Assembly: GCF_001468265.1 (NCBI RefSeq)
Contig: NZ_LNRZ01000004.1
Span: forward strand, 310,001 to 374,000
DNA length: 64,000 nt
Origin: Sphingopyxis sp. H050
GTDB taxonomy: Bacteria > Pseudomonadota > Alphaproteobacteria > Sphingomonadales > Sphingomonadaceae
Direction of reading: 5' to 3'
This document shows positions 44,010 to 53,582 of this stretch, piece after piece. Under the pieces are notes generated by a model, which was not told the origin of the DNA, did not search any database, and worked only from the letters and a program-made list of their open reading frames with translations. Position numbers and translations under genes: made by a program. Each line of letters opens with the position of its first letter. Position 1 is the stretch's first letter.

Positions 44010-44149
44010 CATCGCCCTTCTCCGCTGTCCTGGCCGTGCAGCTTTTGCCCGCAATTGTCGCAAAATCATCCCGCCTTGACTTGCCTCTCCGCCCAAATCG
44101 GTTAAGGCCGCGCCGGGCTTTTTCGCGCCCGTTTCTGCAGGACAGCATC

Positions 44150-45439
44150 ATGGCAAATGTCACCGTCATCGGGTCGCAATGGGGCGACGAGGGCAAGGGC
44201 AAGATCGTCGACTGGCTCGCCAGCCGGGCCGACGCGGTCGTCCGCTTTCAGGGCGGTCACAACGCCGGCCATACGCTCGTCGTCGGCGAGCAGGTGTACA
44301 AGCTGTCGCTGCTGCCGTCGGGCATTGTCACCGGCACGCTGTCGATCATCGGCAACGGCGTCGTCCTCGATCCGTGGGCGCTCCGCGACGAGATGGCGAA
44401 GCTGCGCGACCAGGGCGTCGAGATCAACGCCGACAATTTCGCGATCGCCGACAATTGCGCGCTGATCCTGCCCTTCCACCGCGATCTCGACGCGCTGCGT
44501 GAAACCGCCGCGGGCGCGGGCAAGATCGGCACCACCGGCCGCGGCATCGGCCCCGCCTATGAGGACAAGGTCGGCCGCCGCGCGATCCGCGTCTGCGACC
44601 TTGCGCACCTCGACAAGCTGGGTCCGCAACTCGACCGCCTGACCGCGCACCACGATGCACTCCGCGCCGGTTTCGGTCAGCCGCCGATCGACCGCGACAA
44701 GCTGGTCGCCGATCTCTCCGAAATCGCCGATTTCGTGCTCGAATATGCCCAGCCGGTGTGGAAGCGCCTGAAGAAGGTCCGCAAGGCGGGTGCGCGCATA
44801 TTGTTCGAGGGCGCGCAGGGGGTGCTGCTCGACGTCGATCACGGCACCTATCCCTTCGTCACCAGCTCGAACACGGTGAGCGGCACCGCCGCCAGCGGCT
44901 CGGGGCTCGGCCCCAGCGCCGTAGGATTCGTGCTCGGCATCGCCAAAGCCTACACGACGCGCGTCGGCAGCGGGCCTTTTCCCACCGAGCTCGAGGATGC
45001 GGTCGGCCAGCGGCTCGGCGAGCGCGGCCATGAATTCGGCACCGTCACCGGGCGCAAGCGGCGCTGCGGCTGGTTCGACGCAGTGCTCGTGCGCCAGAGC
45101 TGCGCGGTGTCGGGCGTCACCGGCATCGCGCTTACCAAGCTCGACGTGCTCGACGGCTTCGACACCATCCGCATCTGCACCGGCTATCGCCTGCGCGGCA
45201 AGATCCTCGACTATTTCCCGGCGCATTCGGCCGATCAGGCCGAGGTCGAGCCGATCTACGAGGAAATGGACGGCTGGCACGAATCGACCGCGGGCGCGCG
45301 CAGCTATGCCGACCTCCCCGCGCAGGCGATCAAATATATCCAGCGCGTGCAGGAACTGATCGAAACCCCGATCGCGCTCGTCTCGACCAGCCCCGAACGC
45401 GAAGACACGATCCTGATCCGCGATCCGTTCAGCGATTAG
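44150..45439 (+). CDS. purA: Adenylosuccinate synthetase
   Basis: A 429-aa GTP-dependent enzyme joining IMP and aspartate in AMP synthesis. The P-loop and IMP site is [14 protein letters not shown], followed by [24 protein letters not shown] and the C-terminal GPVGKR-like region [11 protein letters not shown]. Full length, ATG 44150. A TTGAC at 44076 with GGTTAA about 18 bp later could be the promoter. Confidence 0.97.
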   Translation: MANVTVIGSQWGDEGKGKIVDWLASRADAVVRFQGGHNAGHTLVVGEQVYKLSLLPSGIVTGTLSIIGNGVVLDPWALRDEMAKLRDQGVEINADNFAIADNCALILPFHRDLDALRETAAGAGKIGTTGRGIGPAYEDKVGRRAIRVCDLAHLDKLGPQLDRLTAHHDALRAGFGQPPIDRDKLVADLSEIADFVLEYAQPVWKRLKKVRKAGARILFEGAQGVLLDVDHGTYPFVTSSNTVSGTAASGSGLGPSAVGFVLGIAKAYTTRVGSGPFPTELEDAVGQRLGERGHEFGTVTGRKRRCGWFDAVLVRQSCAVSGVTGIALTKLDVLDGFDTIRICTGYRLRGKILDYFPAHSADQAEVEPIYEEMDGWHESTAGARSYADLPAQAIKYIQRVQELIETPIALVSTSPEREDTILIRDPFSD

Positions 45440-45448
45440 GGTCAGGAC

Positions 45449-46045
45449 CTAGGCGAGGCGGCGGTAGCGGCCGATCAGCCGCAGCCGCCCGATCAGCAGC
45501 AGCAACAGCGCGAGCTGGATCAGCCCGGTAGCGAGGATCAGCGTGCCGTCGGGTCCGCCGAGCGCCGGTAGCGCGCGCAGCAGGCTGGCGGTCGTCGAGA
45601 CGCCGATCGCGATGGCGGCGAAAACCAGCGGCGCGCGCATATCCGACCCTGATTGCGAACGCCCGCGCCGCCACGCGACAATCAGCGCCGCCGCGCCGAT
45701 CAGAAAGCCTGTCCCGTCGGCCAGGCTCAGCAGCGTCGGACGAGCAAACGGATCGAACCCCAGCTGCATCGAACGCCAGCGCATGAACAGGAAGGTCGCG
45801 AGCGCCAGCCAGCCCGCGACGGTCAACGTCTGCCGCAACCGCTTCGGCAGCGCGGCGCTGGCATAGGAGCGCGCGATATCCTGCACGTCGCCGAAGCGCC
45901 GTTCGGCCTCGTCGCGGGCCAGTCCCGCATCGGCCATCTCGTCCAGATATTCGGCGAGGTCTTCGCGCGCGCGGTCGGCGAGCTGGCGGTCGAAGCCGAG
46001 TTCGCGCTCCAGCGCGCCGGCATAGTCGCCCGTCACGCGGCCCAT
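45449..46045 (-). CDS. Membrane protein with N-terminal HAAS/DUF1700-like domain
   Basis: A 198-aa protein. The first 65 residues form a helical domain (LAEYLDEMADAGLARDEAERRFGD) typical of proteins encoded after PadR regulators. Three to four membrane helices follow. It overlaps the PadR gene by 13 nt. In this common pair the membrane protein acts downstream of or with the PadR regulator; the signal is unknown. Confidence 0.8.
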   Translation of the reverse strand: MGRVTGDYAGALERELGFDRQLADRAREDLAEYLDEMADAGLARDEAERRFGDVQDIARSYASAALPKRLRQTLTVAGWLALATFLFMRWRSMQLGFDPFARPTLLSLADGTGFLIGAAALIVAWRRGRSQSGSDMRAPLVFAAIAIGVSTTASLLRALPALGGPDGTLILATGLIQLALLLLLIGRLRLIGRYRRLA

Positions 46046-46371
46046 GGCTTGTCGGGCTCCAGAAACACGCCGACCGCGCGCGAAAATTCGGCCCAGCCCT
46101 CGCGGCGTTCCTTCAGCGCCTTCTTACCTGTCGGGGTCAGCGTATAGACCCGTTTGCGCCGTCCCGCGTCCGGAGTCACCCAGTCGCTCGCAAGCAGCCC
46201 GGCAAGTTCGAGCCGATGGAGCGCCGGATAGACGGTCCCTTCGGGCAGGTTGAAACTTCCCCTGCTCCGGCGCCGTATCTCTTCGATAACCGCATAGCCG
46301 TGCGCGGAACCCTGCTCGAGCGTCGCGAGAATCACATTGTCCAAGTGACCTTTGAGCATTTCAGCGTTCAT
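46033..46371 (-). CDS. PadR-family transcriptional regulator
   Basis: A 112-aa winged-helix protein with the PadR blocks HGYAVIEEIRRRS, NLPEGTVYPALHRLE and GRRKRVYTLTPTGKKAL. It is translationally coupled to the membrane protein gene and divergent from a ferric-reductase-like gene. The dyad at 46413-46429 between them is the likely operator. ATG 46371. Confidence 0.92.
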   Translation of the reverse strand: MNAEMLKGHLDNVILATLEQGSAHGYAVIEEIRRRSRGSFNLPEGTVYPALHRLELAGLLASDWVTPDAGRRKRVYTLTPTGKKALKERREGWAEFSRAVGVFLEPDKPWAA

Positions 46372-46412
46372 GCCGGGAAATTACCCCTTGCCTTGCTAGG
46401 GGTCAAGATATA

Positions 46413-46429
46413 ACCTAGCGTCACTAGGT
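46413..46429. promoter_or_regulatory. Probable PadR operator
   Basis: ACCTAG and CTAGGT form a perfect 6-bp dyad with a 5-bp spacer in the 72-bp gap between padR and the divergent membrane gene. A second CTAGG (about 46396-46400) lies 17 bp left. The layout fits PadR repression of both genes. Confidence 0.6.
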
Positions 46430-46443
46430 ATATGGAGGGAATT

Positions 46444-47043
46444 ATGGCAACAAAAGCGAGAGGCGGGATCGAAGGCGGACGATTGTGGCTGTTGCTGGCG
46501 GCCGGAGTGACCGTGATGGTCGCGATCATTCTCGCGACGGACAGCGGCGTCGAGGGCATCCGCCTGGCTGTCCGCGCCACGGCCCGCACCTCCTTCGCGA
46601 TGTTCATGATCGCCTTCACCGCCAGCTCGCTCGTCCGACTGTGGCCCGGCGAGACGACGCGGTGGCTCGTGCGCAACCGCCGCTGGTTCGGCCTCGGCTT
46701 CGCCTGGTCGCATCTGCTCCATCTGCTCGCGATCCTGTGGCTGTTCGGAAACTATGCCGGACAAGTCCCCGCGCCGCCGATGGCGACGATCGTCGGGGGC
46801 GGCATCGCCTATGTCTTCATCGCGGCGATGGCGGCGACCTCGTTCGACGGCGCGGTGCGCTGGATGGGCGCGAAGAATTGGCAGCGGCTGCACAAGACCG
46901 GCGTCTGGTATGTCTGGATCGTCTTCATGACGAGCTATGGCAAGCGCGCGCTCGTCATGCCCGAATATATCCCGCCCGTCCTGCTGCTGATCGCCGCCGC
47001 GGCGCTGCGCTTTTCCTGGAAGCGGGCGCGAACGCCTGCCTAA
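46444..47043 (+). CDS. Ferric-reductase-like transmembrane protein
   Basis: A 199-aa protein with about six membrane helices and His residues placed as heme ligands (WSHLLHLLAIL and LHKTGVWYVW), as in the ferric reductase/YedZ group. It probably moves electrons across the membrane. ATG 46444 follows GGAGGG. Its stop overlaps the convergent dehalogenase gene by 4 bp. Its promoter is shared with padR. Confidence 0.78.
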   Translation: MATKARGGIEGGRLWLLLAAGVTVMVAIILATDSGVEGIRLAVRATARTSFAMFMIAFTASSLVRLWPGETTRWLVRNRRWFGLGFAWSHLLHLLAILWLFGNYAGQVPAPPMATIVGGGIAYVFIAAMAATSFDGAVRWMGAKNWQRLHKTGVWYVWIVFMTSYGKRALVMPEYIPPVLLLIAAAALRFSWKRARTPA

Positions 47044-47924
47044 CGCGCCGCCGCGACGTCGCGGATCGCCGCCACGAAACCCGCGGGGTCGTCCTCCTGG
47101 ATGAAGTGGCCGCCCCTCAGCGTGCGATGCGCCATCCTCTCGGTTCCCGAAACCCGGCCGGTGAACAGCGCATCGCCGCCGCGGGTGATCGGATCGCCGT
47201 CGGAGAAGCAGCAGAGGAAGGGCTTGTCGAACGCCTCGAGCGCCGCCCAGGCGCGCTTCTGGTCGGGCACCGCGACATTGTCGCCAAGCGGCACAAAGCA
47301 CGGATAGACGCGCGCCGCGACCTTCGAGGCGCGCGTCGGAAAGGGCGCGTCGTACGCCGCGATCTCTTCGGCACTGAGGTCCCGTTTCGCCCCCGCATTG
47401 ACGATCCTGCCGATCGGGAAGACGGGGCTGTAGCGCGAAAAGGCGCGCCAGATCGCAAAGGCGCGCGGCGCCCGCTGCCCTTCGGGAAGTCCGCCGTTCG
47501 ACAGCGCGACGCCCGCGAACCGCCCGGGCATTTCGGCGACGAGGCGCAGGCCGATCAGCGAGCCCCAGTCCTGACAGGCGAGGATGATGTTCCGAAGGTC
47601 CAGCGCCTCGATCCATTGCCGCATCCACGCAACCTGCCCGGCATAGCTATAGGCCTTGCGATCCAGCGGCTTGTCCGAGCGGCCGAAACCGACAAGGTCG
47701 GGGGCGACGACGCGAAAGCCGGCCTCGACCACCGGGCCGATCATATGGCGATAGAGATAGGACCATGTCGGCTCGCCGTGCAGCATCAGCACCGGCTGGG
47801 CGGTTGCCGTTCCTTCGTCGATATAATGGACGCGCAGCCCGCCCGCGATGTCCCGATAGTTCGGCTTGTACGGCCAGTCGGGCAGCCCTTCGAAGCGCGC
47901 GTCCGGCGTGCGATAGATCCGCAT
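47040..47924 (-). CDS. Haloalkane dehalogenase-like alpha/beta hydrolase
   Basis: A 294-aa protein matching subfamily I haloalkane dehalogenases. It has HGEPTWSYLYR (with the halide-binding Trp), the nucleophile Asp in CQDWGSLIG, an acid in FSDGDPITRGG and His in RGGHFIQED. It should hydrolyse carbon-halogen bonds, though natural substrates are unknown. ATG 47924. It is convergent with the ferric-reductase gene. Confidence 0.88.
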   Translation of the reverse strand: MRIYRTPDARFEGLPDWPYKPNYRDIAGGLRVHYIDEGTATAQPVLMLHGEPTWSYLYRHMIGPVVEAGFRVVAPDLVGFGRSDKPLDRKAYSYAGQVAWMRQWIEALDLRNIILACQDWGSLIGLRLVAEMPGRFAGVALSNGGLPEGQRAPRAFAIWRAFSRYSPVFPIGRIVNAGAKRDLSAEEIAAYDAPFPTRASKVAARVYPCFVPLGDNVAVPDQKRAWAALEAFDKPFLCCFSDGDPITRGGDALFTGRVSGTERMAHRTLRGGHFIQEDDPAGFVAAIRDVAAAR

Positions 47925-48028
47925 AGTGTCCCCCCTCTTCCCGTCGGCAGCTTAACGCGCGGCGCGGCCTTGTCCATGCGCGCGCCGCGACTAAGATGGC
48001 GGGACATGATCACCCCGAAGGAATTCCG

Positions 48029-48619
48029 ATGCCGCGCCACATCCTCGTCTTCTATGGCAGCTATCGCCGCGACCGGCAGGGCATCAAGCTCGCGCGCTGG
48101 CTGGTCGATGCAATCGCCGCGCGCGGTGACAGCGCCGAACTGATCGACGCCAAGGCGGTCGACCTGCCGATGCTCGACCGCATGTACAAGGAATATCCGA
48201 AGGGCGAGGCACCGCCCGCGATGGAAGAACTGGCGGACAAGATCCGCACCGCCGACGGCTTCCTGTTCGTCACCGGCGAATATAATTGGGGGCCGCAGCC
48301 GGGGCTCAAGAATCTGACCGACCATTTCCTCGAAGAGTGGTTCTGGCGGCCCGCGGCGATCGCCTGTTATTCCGCAGGACCGTTCGCAGGCGTGCGATCG
48401 ATGATGGGCTGGCGCGACATTTTGGGCGAGATGGGCATGGCGGTGACCAGCTCGATCCTGCCCGTGGGACGGATCGGCGGCGCTTTCGACGCGGGCGGCC
48501 AGCCGGCTGGCGAGGACGGGGCGCGGCTGGCGAAGAGCTTCCCGCGCTTTGCCGACGACCTCAACTGGTGGATCGACGCCGCCAAGGCCCAGCGCGCGCG
48601 CCAGGACCCGCCTTACTAA
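48029..48619 (+). CDS. NADPH-dependent FMN reductase
   Basis: A 196-aa flavodoxin-fold enzyme. The phosphate loop GSYRRDRQG and the flavin-contact block FVTGEYNWGPQPGLKNLTDH match the FMN_red family. It reduces FMN or quinones with NADPH. ATG 48029 follows GAAGGAA. Its stop overlaps the convergent MFS gene by 4 bp. Confidence 0.9.
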   Translation: MPRHILVFYGSYRRDRQGIKLARWLVDAIAARGDSAELIDAKAVDLPMLDRMYKEYPKGEAPPAMEELADKIRTADGFLFVTGEYNWGPQPGLKNLTDHFLEEWFWRPAAIACYSAGPFAGVRSMMGWRDILGEMGMAVTSSILPVGRIGGAFDAGGQPAGEDGARLAKSFPRFADDLNWWIDAAKAQRARQDPPY

Positions 48620-49932
48620 CCCGACTTCAGCTCGCGGCCGAGCCGCAGGCTGGCGCGCCAGAAGAAGAAGGCCGGGATCAGCCCGAGCCACGCCGCGCCG
48701 TAGAGGACGTATCGGACGCTCTCCTGCCCATAGGTCGGGGCGAGCTGATCGGACAGCACGCCGAACAGGAACGGCCCGAAGCCCAGCCCGATGAGATTCT
48801 GTCCGAACAACATGATCGACGCCGCGACCGCGCGTGCTTGCGGGCGGACCAGTCCCTGAACGCACGCGTAGGCAGGCCCGTAATAGGCGGAGTTGAGGAT
48901 CGTCGGGATGATCAGCAGCGCGACGGCGACGCGCCAGTCCTCCATATAATAGCCGAGGAACAGGATCGGCGCCGCGACGGCCATGCCATAGGCGGGAAAG
49001 GTCAGAATATGCCGCTTGTCGCGCGCACCGAACCGGTCGGCCATTTTGCCGCCAAGCCAGGTGCCGAACACGCCGGCGAGGCCCAGGACCACCGCCATCG
49101 AGAGCCCCGCCTCGGTCGTCGACAGCCCGTGGCTGCGGATGAAGAAGCTGATCGTCCACAGCGCCTTGCCATAGCCGAGGAAGGCGACGACCGACGACGC
49201 GATCAATATGTAAACGAACGCGCGCGACGCGAAGATTTCGCGCATCGCCTCACCCGTCGACAGCCGGGTCACTGCGGCGGCGGTCGCGACGGCTTCGGCG
49301 GTGCGGCTGTGCCGCGGCTCGCGCATCACGAACAGCACGACGAGCGCGAGCAGCAACCCCGGTGCGCCGACGAGCATCAGCGCAACGCGCCAGCCGTAAA
49401 GATCGTTGATGATTCCGCCGATAATCAGCCCGAGCAGCGACCCGATCGGCACGCCGAGCCCGTAGAAGGCGATCGCCGACGAGCGCTTCTCGGGCGCGAC
49501 GCTGTCCGAAATCAGTGAGTGCGCGGCGGGCGTGCAGCCGGCCTCACCCACGCCGACACCGATGCGCGCGAACAGCAGTTGCACAAAATTCTGCGCAAGC
49601 CCGCAGACCGCGGTCATCGCCGACCAGATAGCGAGCGCGAGAGCGATCAGGCGGACGCGGTTCGTGCCGTCCTTGTCGGCATAGCGCGCGATCGGGATGC
49701 CGAGCAGCGCATAGAAGACCGCGAAGGCCGGGCCCGCGAGCAGACCGAGTTCGGTATCGCTGAGTCCCAGATCGGCCTTGATCGGCTCGGCAAGGATGTT
49801 GACGATCTGCCGGTCGAGAAAGTTGAAGATGTAGACGATCAGCAGAATCCACAGCATCGTCCGCGTGTGCGCGGCGGCGCTGTCGGAGGGCGGCGAGCCG
49901 ATGCCGGCGGCAAGGGCAGGTTTATCCGTCAT
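48616..49932 (-). CDS. MFS transporter (spinster/sugar-phosphate-like)
   Basis: A 438-aa protein with about twelve membrane helices. The MFS loop after TM2 is GIPIARYADKDGTNRVR, and the early NFLDRQIVNIL motif is typical of the spinster-like group common in sphingomonads. The family exports or imports organic anions; substrate unknown. ATG 49932. It is divergent from the amidase gene, with 111 bp between starts. Confidence 0.9.
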   Translation of the reverse strand: MTDKPALAAGIGSPPSDSAAAHTRTMLWILLIVYIFNFLDRQIVNILAEPIKADLGLSDTELGLLAGPAFAVFYALLGIPIARYADKDGTNRVRLIALALAIWSAMTAVCGLAQNFVQLLFARIGVGVGEAGCTPAAHSLISDSVAPEKRSSAIAFYGLGVPIGSLLGLIIGGIINDLYGWRVALMLVGAPGLLLALVVLFVMREPRHSRTAEAVATAAAVTRLSTGEAMREIFASRAFVYILIASSVVAFLGYGKALWTISFFIRSHGLSTTEAGLSMAVVLGLAGVFGTWLGGKMADRFGARDKRHILTFPAYGMAVAAPILFLGYYMEDWRVAVALLIIPTILNSAYYGPAYACVQGLVRPQARAVAASIMLFGQNLIGLGFGPFLFGVLSDQLAPTYGQESVRYVLYGAAWLGLIPAFFFWRASLRLGRELKSG

Positions 49933-50043
49933 TTTTCTCTCCCAGACGGCCAAGGTGCAGACCACAGCGCAGCCTGTCAACGCCGCCAAGGCGCGGCGCA
50001 ACAAGGCACTTGCAATTGCCGCTACGGCTGCCAGCCTGCGGCC

Positions 50044-51615
50044 ATGCAGAAAATTTTCCTCGCCGCCGCCATATCGCTTCTCGCTCTCGCGCCCGCTGCG
50101 GCGTTGCCGCCGCCGCTGCCCGAGGTCGAAGGCAAGGACGCGGCAACGCTGCGCGCCGAAATGGACAATGGCCAGATTTACGAAGGCCTGATCGCTCTCG
50201 TCTATCTCAACCGGATTGGGCGGATCGACGATTATGGCCCGAAACTCGACGCCGTCATCGCGACCGCGTCGCAAACCGATCTGAGTGCCGAGGGGAAGCG
50301 GCTTTATGATGAGCGCATGGCCGGGAAAGCGCGCGGTCCGCTGCATGGCATCCCGATCCTGATCAAGGATAATATCGAGGTCGCGGGGCCATGGCCGACG
50401 ACGGCTGGCTCGCTGGCCCTGAAGGACAATGTGACCGGTCGCGATGCCCCGATCGTAGCGAGACTACGCGAGGCGGGCGCAGTGATCCTGGGCAAGACCA
50501 ACCTCAGCGAGTGGGCCAATATCCGCTCGAACGATTCGACGAGCGGCTGGAGCGCGGTCGGCGGGCTGACCAAAAATCCGCACGCGCTGAACCGCAACAG
50601 CTGCGGCTCGTCGTCGGGCAGCGGTGCGGCGGTCGCCGCCAGCCTCGCCCCGATCGCGATCGGGACGGAGACCGACGGCTCGATCACCTGCCCTGCCGGG
50701 GTCAACGGCATCGTCGGCTTCAAGCCGACGGTCGGCCTCGTCAGCCGCACCTTCATCGTACCGATCAGCCATAGCCAGGACACCGCCGGGCCGATGGCGC
50801 TGACGGTGCGCGACGCCGCGGCCGTGCTTGGTGTCATCGCCGGAAGCGACCCGGCGGATCCTGCAACCGCCGAGGCCGATGCGCGCAAGACCGACTATGT
50901 CGCGAAGCTGTCGCCCGACGCCCTGACGGGCAAGCGCATCGGCGTGCTGCGCGACCGGATCGGCGGCCGCGCCGATATCGCCGCGCTGTTCGATGCAGCG
51001 CTGAAAACGATGGAAGGCGCGGGTGCGACCCTCGTCGAGATCAAGGACAGCAGGGCCGGCCTCGATGGTCTGGGCGATGCAGAGTTCGAGATTTTGATGA
51101 CCGAGCTCAAGGCCGACATGGCGGCCTATCTGGCTGCGCTGCCCGCGAAGGACGGCCCCAAGACGCTCGCCGATTTGATCGCTTTCAACAAGGCGCATCC
51201 GGAAGAGCTGCGCTGGTTCGACCAGTCGCTGTTCGAACTCGCCGAGACCAAGGGCGGGCTCGACAGCAAGCCCTATCTCGATGCCAAGGCCAAGGCGGGC
51301 CGGCTAGCCGGGCCGGAGGGAATCGACCGGCTGCTCAAGGAGAATAAGGTCGATTTCCTCGTCGGGGTGACCAACGGCCCGGCATGGACGACCGATTTGG
51401 TCAATGGCGACCATTATACCGGACCGAGCGTCAGCCAGTTGCCCGCGGTCGCGGGCTATCCCCACCTGACCGTGCCGATGGGCGCAGTCGAGGACCTGCC
51501 GATCGGTCTGTCGATCATCGGCACCAAATGGAGCGACGCCGACGTGCTGGCGGCCGGCTATGCCTATGAGCAGGTCAGCCGGAAACGGGTAGCGCCGACG
51601 TACAGGCCGCAATGA
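50044..51615 (+). CDS. Secreted amidase (amidase signature family)
   Basis: A 523-aa enzyme with a signal peptide (about residues 1-20, ending PAAA). The Ser-cisSer-Lys triad is visible: Lys in GIPILIKDNIEV, the signature GSSSGSGAAVAAS and the nucleophile in GTETDGSITCPAG. It hydrolyses amide bonds in the periplasm. ATG 50044. It ends in the palindromic repeat at 51613-51752. Confidence 0.92.
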   Translation: MQKIFLAAAISLLALAPAAALPPPLPEVEGKDAATLRAEMDNGQIYEGLIALVYLNRIGRIDDYGPKLDAVIATASQTDLSAEGKRLYDERMAGKARGPLHGIPILIKDNIEVAGPWPTTAGSLALKDNVTGRDAPIVARLREAGAVILGKTNLSEWANIRSNDSTSGWSAVGGLTKNPHALNRNSCGSSSGSGAAVAASLAPIAIGTETDGSITCPAGVNGIVGFKPTVGLVSRTFIVPISHSQDTAGPMALTVRDAAAVLGVIAGSDPADPATAEADARKTDYVAKLSPDALTGKRIGVLRDRIGGRADIAALFDAALKTMEGAGATLVEIKDSRAGLDGLGDAEFEILMTELKADMAAYLAALPAKDGPKTLADLIAFNKAHPEELRWFDQSLFELAETKGGLDSKPYLDAKAKAGRLAGPEGIDRLLKENKVDFLVGVTNGPAWTTDLVNGDHYTGPSVSQLPAVAGYPHLTVPMGAVEDLPIGLSIIGTKWSDADVLAAGYAYEQVSRKRVAPTYRPQ

Positions 51616-51752
51616 TCCGCCCCGTGCCGCAGGCCTGGGGAGGTGGCAACGCGAAGCGCTGATGGAGGGGAGATAACGCGACGTCGCAAAGCCCCTCCAC
51701 CATCCGCTTCGCGGACGGTTCCCCTCCCCATCGCTGCGCGACAGGGAGGATC
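51613..51752. repeat. 140-bp palindromic intergenic repeat, copy 2
   Basis: A related copy of the element at 33074-33213: GGAGGTGGCAACGCGAAGCG, TGATGGAGGGGAGA, GACGTCGCAAAGCCCCTCCA and CCCCTCCCCATC align with it in the same order, ending ACAGGGAGGAT. The terminal inverted repeats are more decayed here. It fills the gap after the amidase gene. Confidence 0.72.
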
Positions 51753-51758
51753 GGCGTG

Positions 51759-52241
51759 TCAGCGCCGCCCCTGACGCTTCTTCCAGCCCATTTCCTCGAG
51801 TTCGAGCAGCTCCATGGGGACATGGATCGTGCGGATCGCGAGCCGCACCTCGATCAGGAACAGCGCGAGCGACAGCAGCAGCAACAGCATCGCCACCGCA
51901 AAGACCCATGCCGCCGCGAGGCCGAGGTCGAAACCCGCGACCGCCTGCGTGAACAGCAGGGCGACAAGCAGGCAGACGACGATCCCGCACGCGACGGCCG
52001 CCGCGATCGAATTGTTGATCACGTCGATGCGCCGGTCGACGACGCGCAGCTCGGCGACGACGCGCGCATGCTCCTGCCCCTCTGTCTCGCCCCACAGCGC
52101 GATCAGCGCGCGCGAGCGGTCGACGACGCGCGCGAGCCGGCCGGTGAAGACGTTGAGCAGGCTGCCGGTCGCGACCAGCAGGAACACCGGCGTCACCGAC
52201 AGCTGGATCGTCTCGGCAATCGCGCCGAGCCCGGACGCCAT
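51759..52241 (-). CDS. DUF2721 membrane protein
   Basis: A 160-aa protein with three membrane helices and the DUF2721 block ATGSLLNVFTGRLARVVDRSR after the first helix. A long charged segment links TM1 and TM2. Function unknown. It shares one base with the aminotransferase gene (TGATG), so the two are translationally coupled. Confidence 0.85.
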   Translation of the reverse strand: MASGLGAIAETIQLSVTPVFLLVATGSLLNVFTGRLARVVDRSRALIALWGETEGQEHARVVAELRVVDRRIDVINNSIAAAVACGIVVCLLVALLFTQAVAGFDLGLAAAWVFAVAMLLLLLSLALFLIEVRLAIRTIHVPMELLELEEMGWKKRQGRR

Positions 52242-53455
52242 CAGCCGCCCGCCGCGACCGACGGCGTGTTCACGCCGTGCATCTGGAGGAATTTGCGAAT
52301 GTTGCGCGCGGCCTGGCGGATGCGCTGCTCATTCTCGACCATCGCGATGCGGACATAGCCCTCGCCGTCCTCGCCATAGCCGACGCCGGGCGCCACGGCG
52401 ACCTTGGCGTGGGTCAGGAGCTGCTTCGAGAATTCGAGGCTGCCCATTTCCTTAAGCGCGGGCGGCAGCGGCGCCCAGGCGAACATCGACGCGGGCGGGC
52501 TGGGGATGTCCCAGCCGGCGCGCGCGAAGCTCTCAACCATCACGTCGCGGCGCTTCTGATACAGCTCGCGGTTCTTCTGGACGATGTCCTGCGGCCCGTT
52601 GAGCGCCGCGCAGGCCGCGGCCTGGATCGGGGTGAAGGCGCCATAGTCGAGGTACGATTTCACGCGCGTCATCGCCGCGATCAGCCGCTTGTTGCCGACC
52701 GCGAAACCCATGCGCCAGCCCGCCATCGAATAGGTCTTCGACATTGAGGTGAATTCGATCGCGACATCCTTCGCGCCCGGCACCTGCAGGATCGAAGGCG
52801 TCGGATTGCCGTCGTAATAAAGTTCCGAATAGGCAAGGTCGCTGAGCACCCAGACCTTGTTCTCCTTCGCCCAGGCGACGAGGCGCTCGTAAAAGGCGAG
52901 ATCGACGGCTTCGGCGGTAGGGTTCGACGGGTAGTTGACGACCAGGATCGACGGGCGCGGCACGGTGAAGGCCATCGCGCGGTCGAGCGCGCGCCAGTAA
53001 TTCTCGTCGGGCGTCGTCGGCACACTGCGGATCGTCGCGCCGGCGATGATGAAGCCGAAGGTGTGGATCGGATAGCTGGGGTTCGGCGCCAGCACGACGT
53101 CGCCGGGGCCGGTGATCGCGGTCGCGAGGCTGGCGAGGCCTTCCTTCGACCCCATCGTCACCACGACCTCGCTTTCGGGGTCGAGTTCGACGTTGAAGCG
53201 ACGCGCGTAATAATTGGCCTGCGCGCGGCGGAGACCCGGAATGCCTTTCGACTGCGAATAGCCGTGCGCGTCGGGCTTGGCCGCGACTTCGCACAATTTG
53301 TCGATCACATGCTGCGGCGGGGGCAGGTCGGGGTTGCCCATCCCCAGGTCGATGATGTCCTCTCCCGCGGCGCGGGCGGCCGCACGCATCGCATTGACTT
53401 CGGCGATGACATAGGGCGGCAGGCGCTTGATGCGATAGAATTCATCTTCGGACAT
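52241..53455 (-). CDS. Pyridoxal-phosphate aminotransferase (AlaC-like)
   Basis: A 404-aa class I/II aminotransferase. The PLP Lys is in SMSKTYSMAGWRMGF, with IDLGMGNPDLPPP at the N-terminus and PSNPTAEA later. Its similarity pattern is that of AlaC/LL-diaminopimelate-aminotransferase-type enzymes that make alanine or glutamate. It is divergent from phaC. ATG 53455. Confidence 0.9.
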   Translation of the reverse strand: MSEDEFYRIKRLPPYVIAEVNAMRAAARAAGEDIIDLGMGNPDLPPPQHVIDKLCEVAAKPDAHGYSQSKGIPGLRRAQANYYARRFNVELDPESEVVVTMGSKEGLASLATAITGPGDVVLAPNPSYPIHTFGFIIAGATIRSVPTTPDENYWRALDRAMAFTVPRPSILVVNYPSNPTAEAVDLAFYERLVAWAKENKVWVLSDLAYSELYYDGNPTPSILQVPGAKDVAIEFTSMSKTYSMAGWRMGFAVGNKRLIAAMTRVKSYLDYGAFTPIQAAACAALNGPQDIVQKNRELYQKRRDVMVESFARAGWDIPSPPASMFAWAPLPPALKEMGSLEFSKQLLTHAKVAVAPGVGYGEDGEGYVRIAMVENEQRIRQAARNIRKFLQMHGVNTPSVAAGG

Positions 53456-53582
53456 GGGAAACTAGAACAACTCCTTTTCGTTATGCGAGGGTCAGACGCT
53501 AGGTTGACGCGAGCGGCAGTCTCGCCAGCCGCATCGCGGCTCGTTATAGGCATAATATCCGCACTGACCAGCAGGAACCAGC

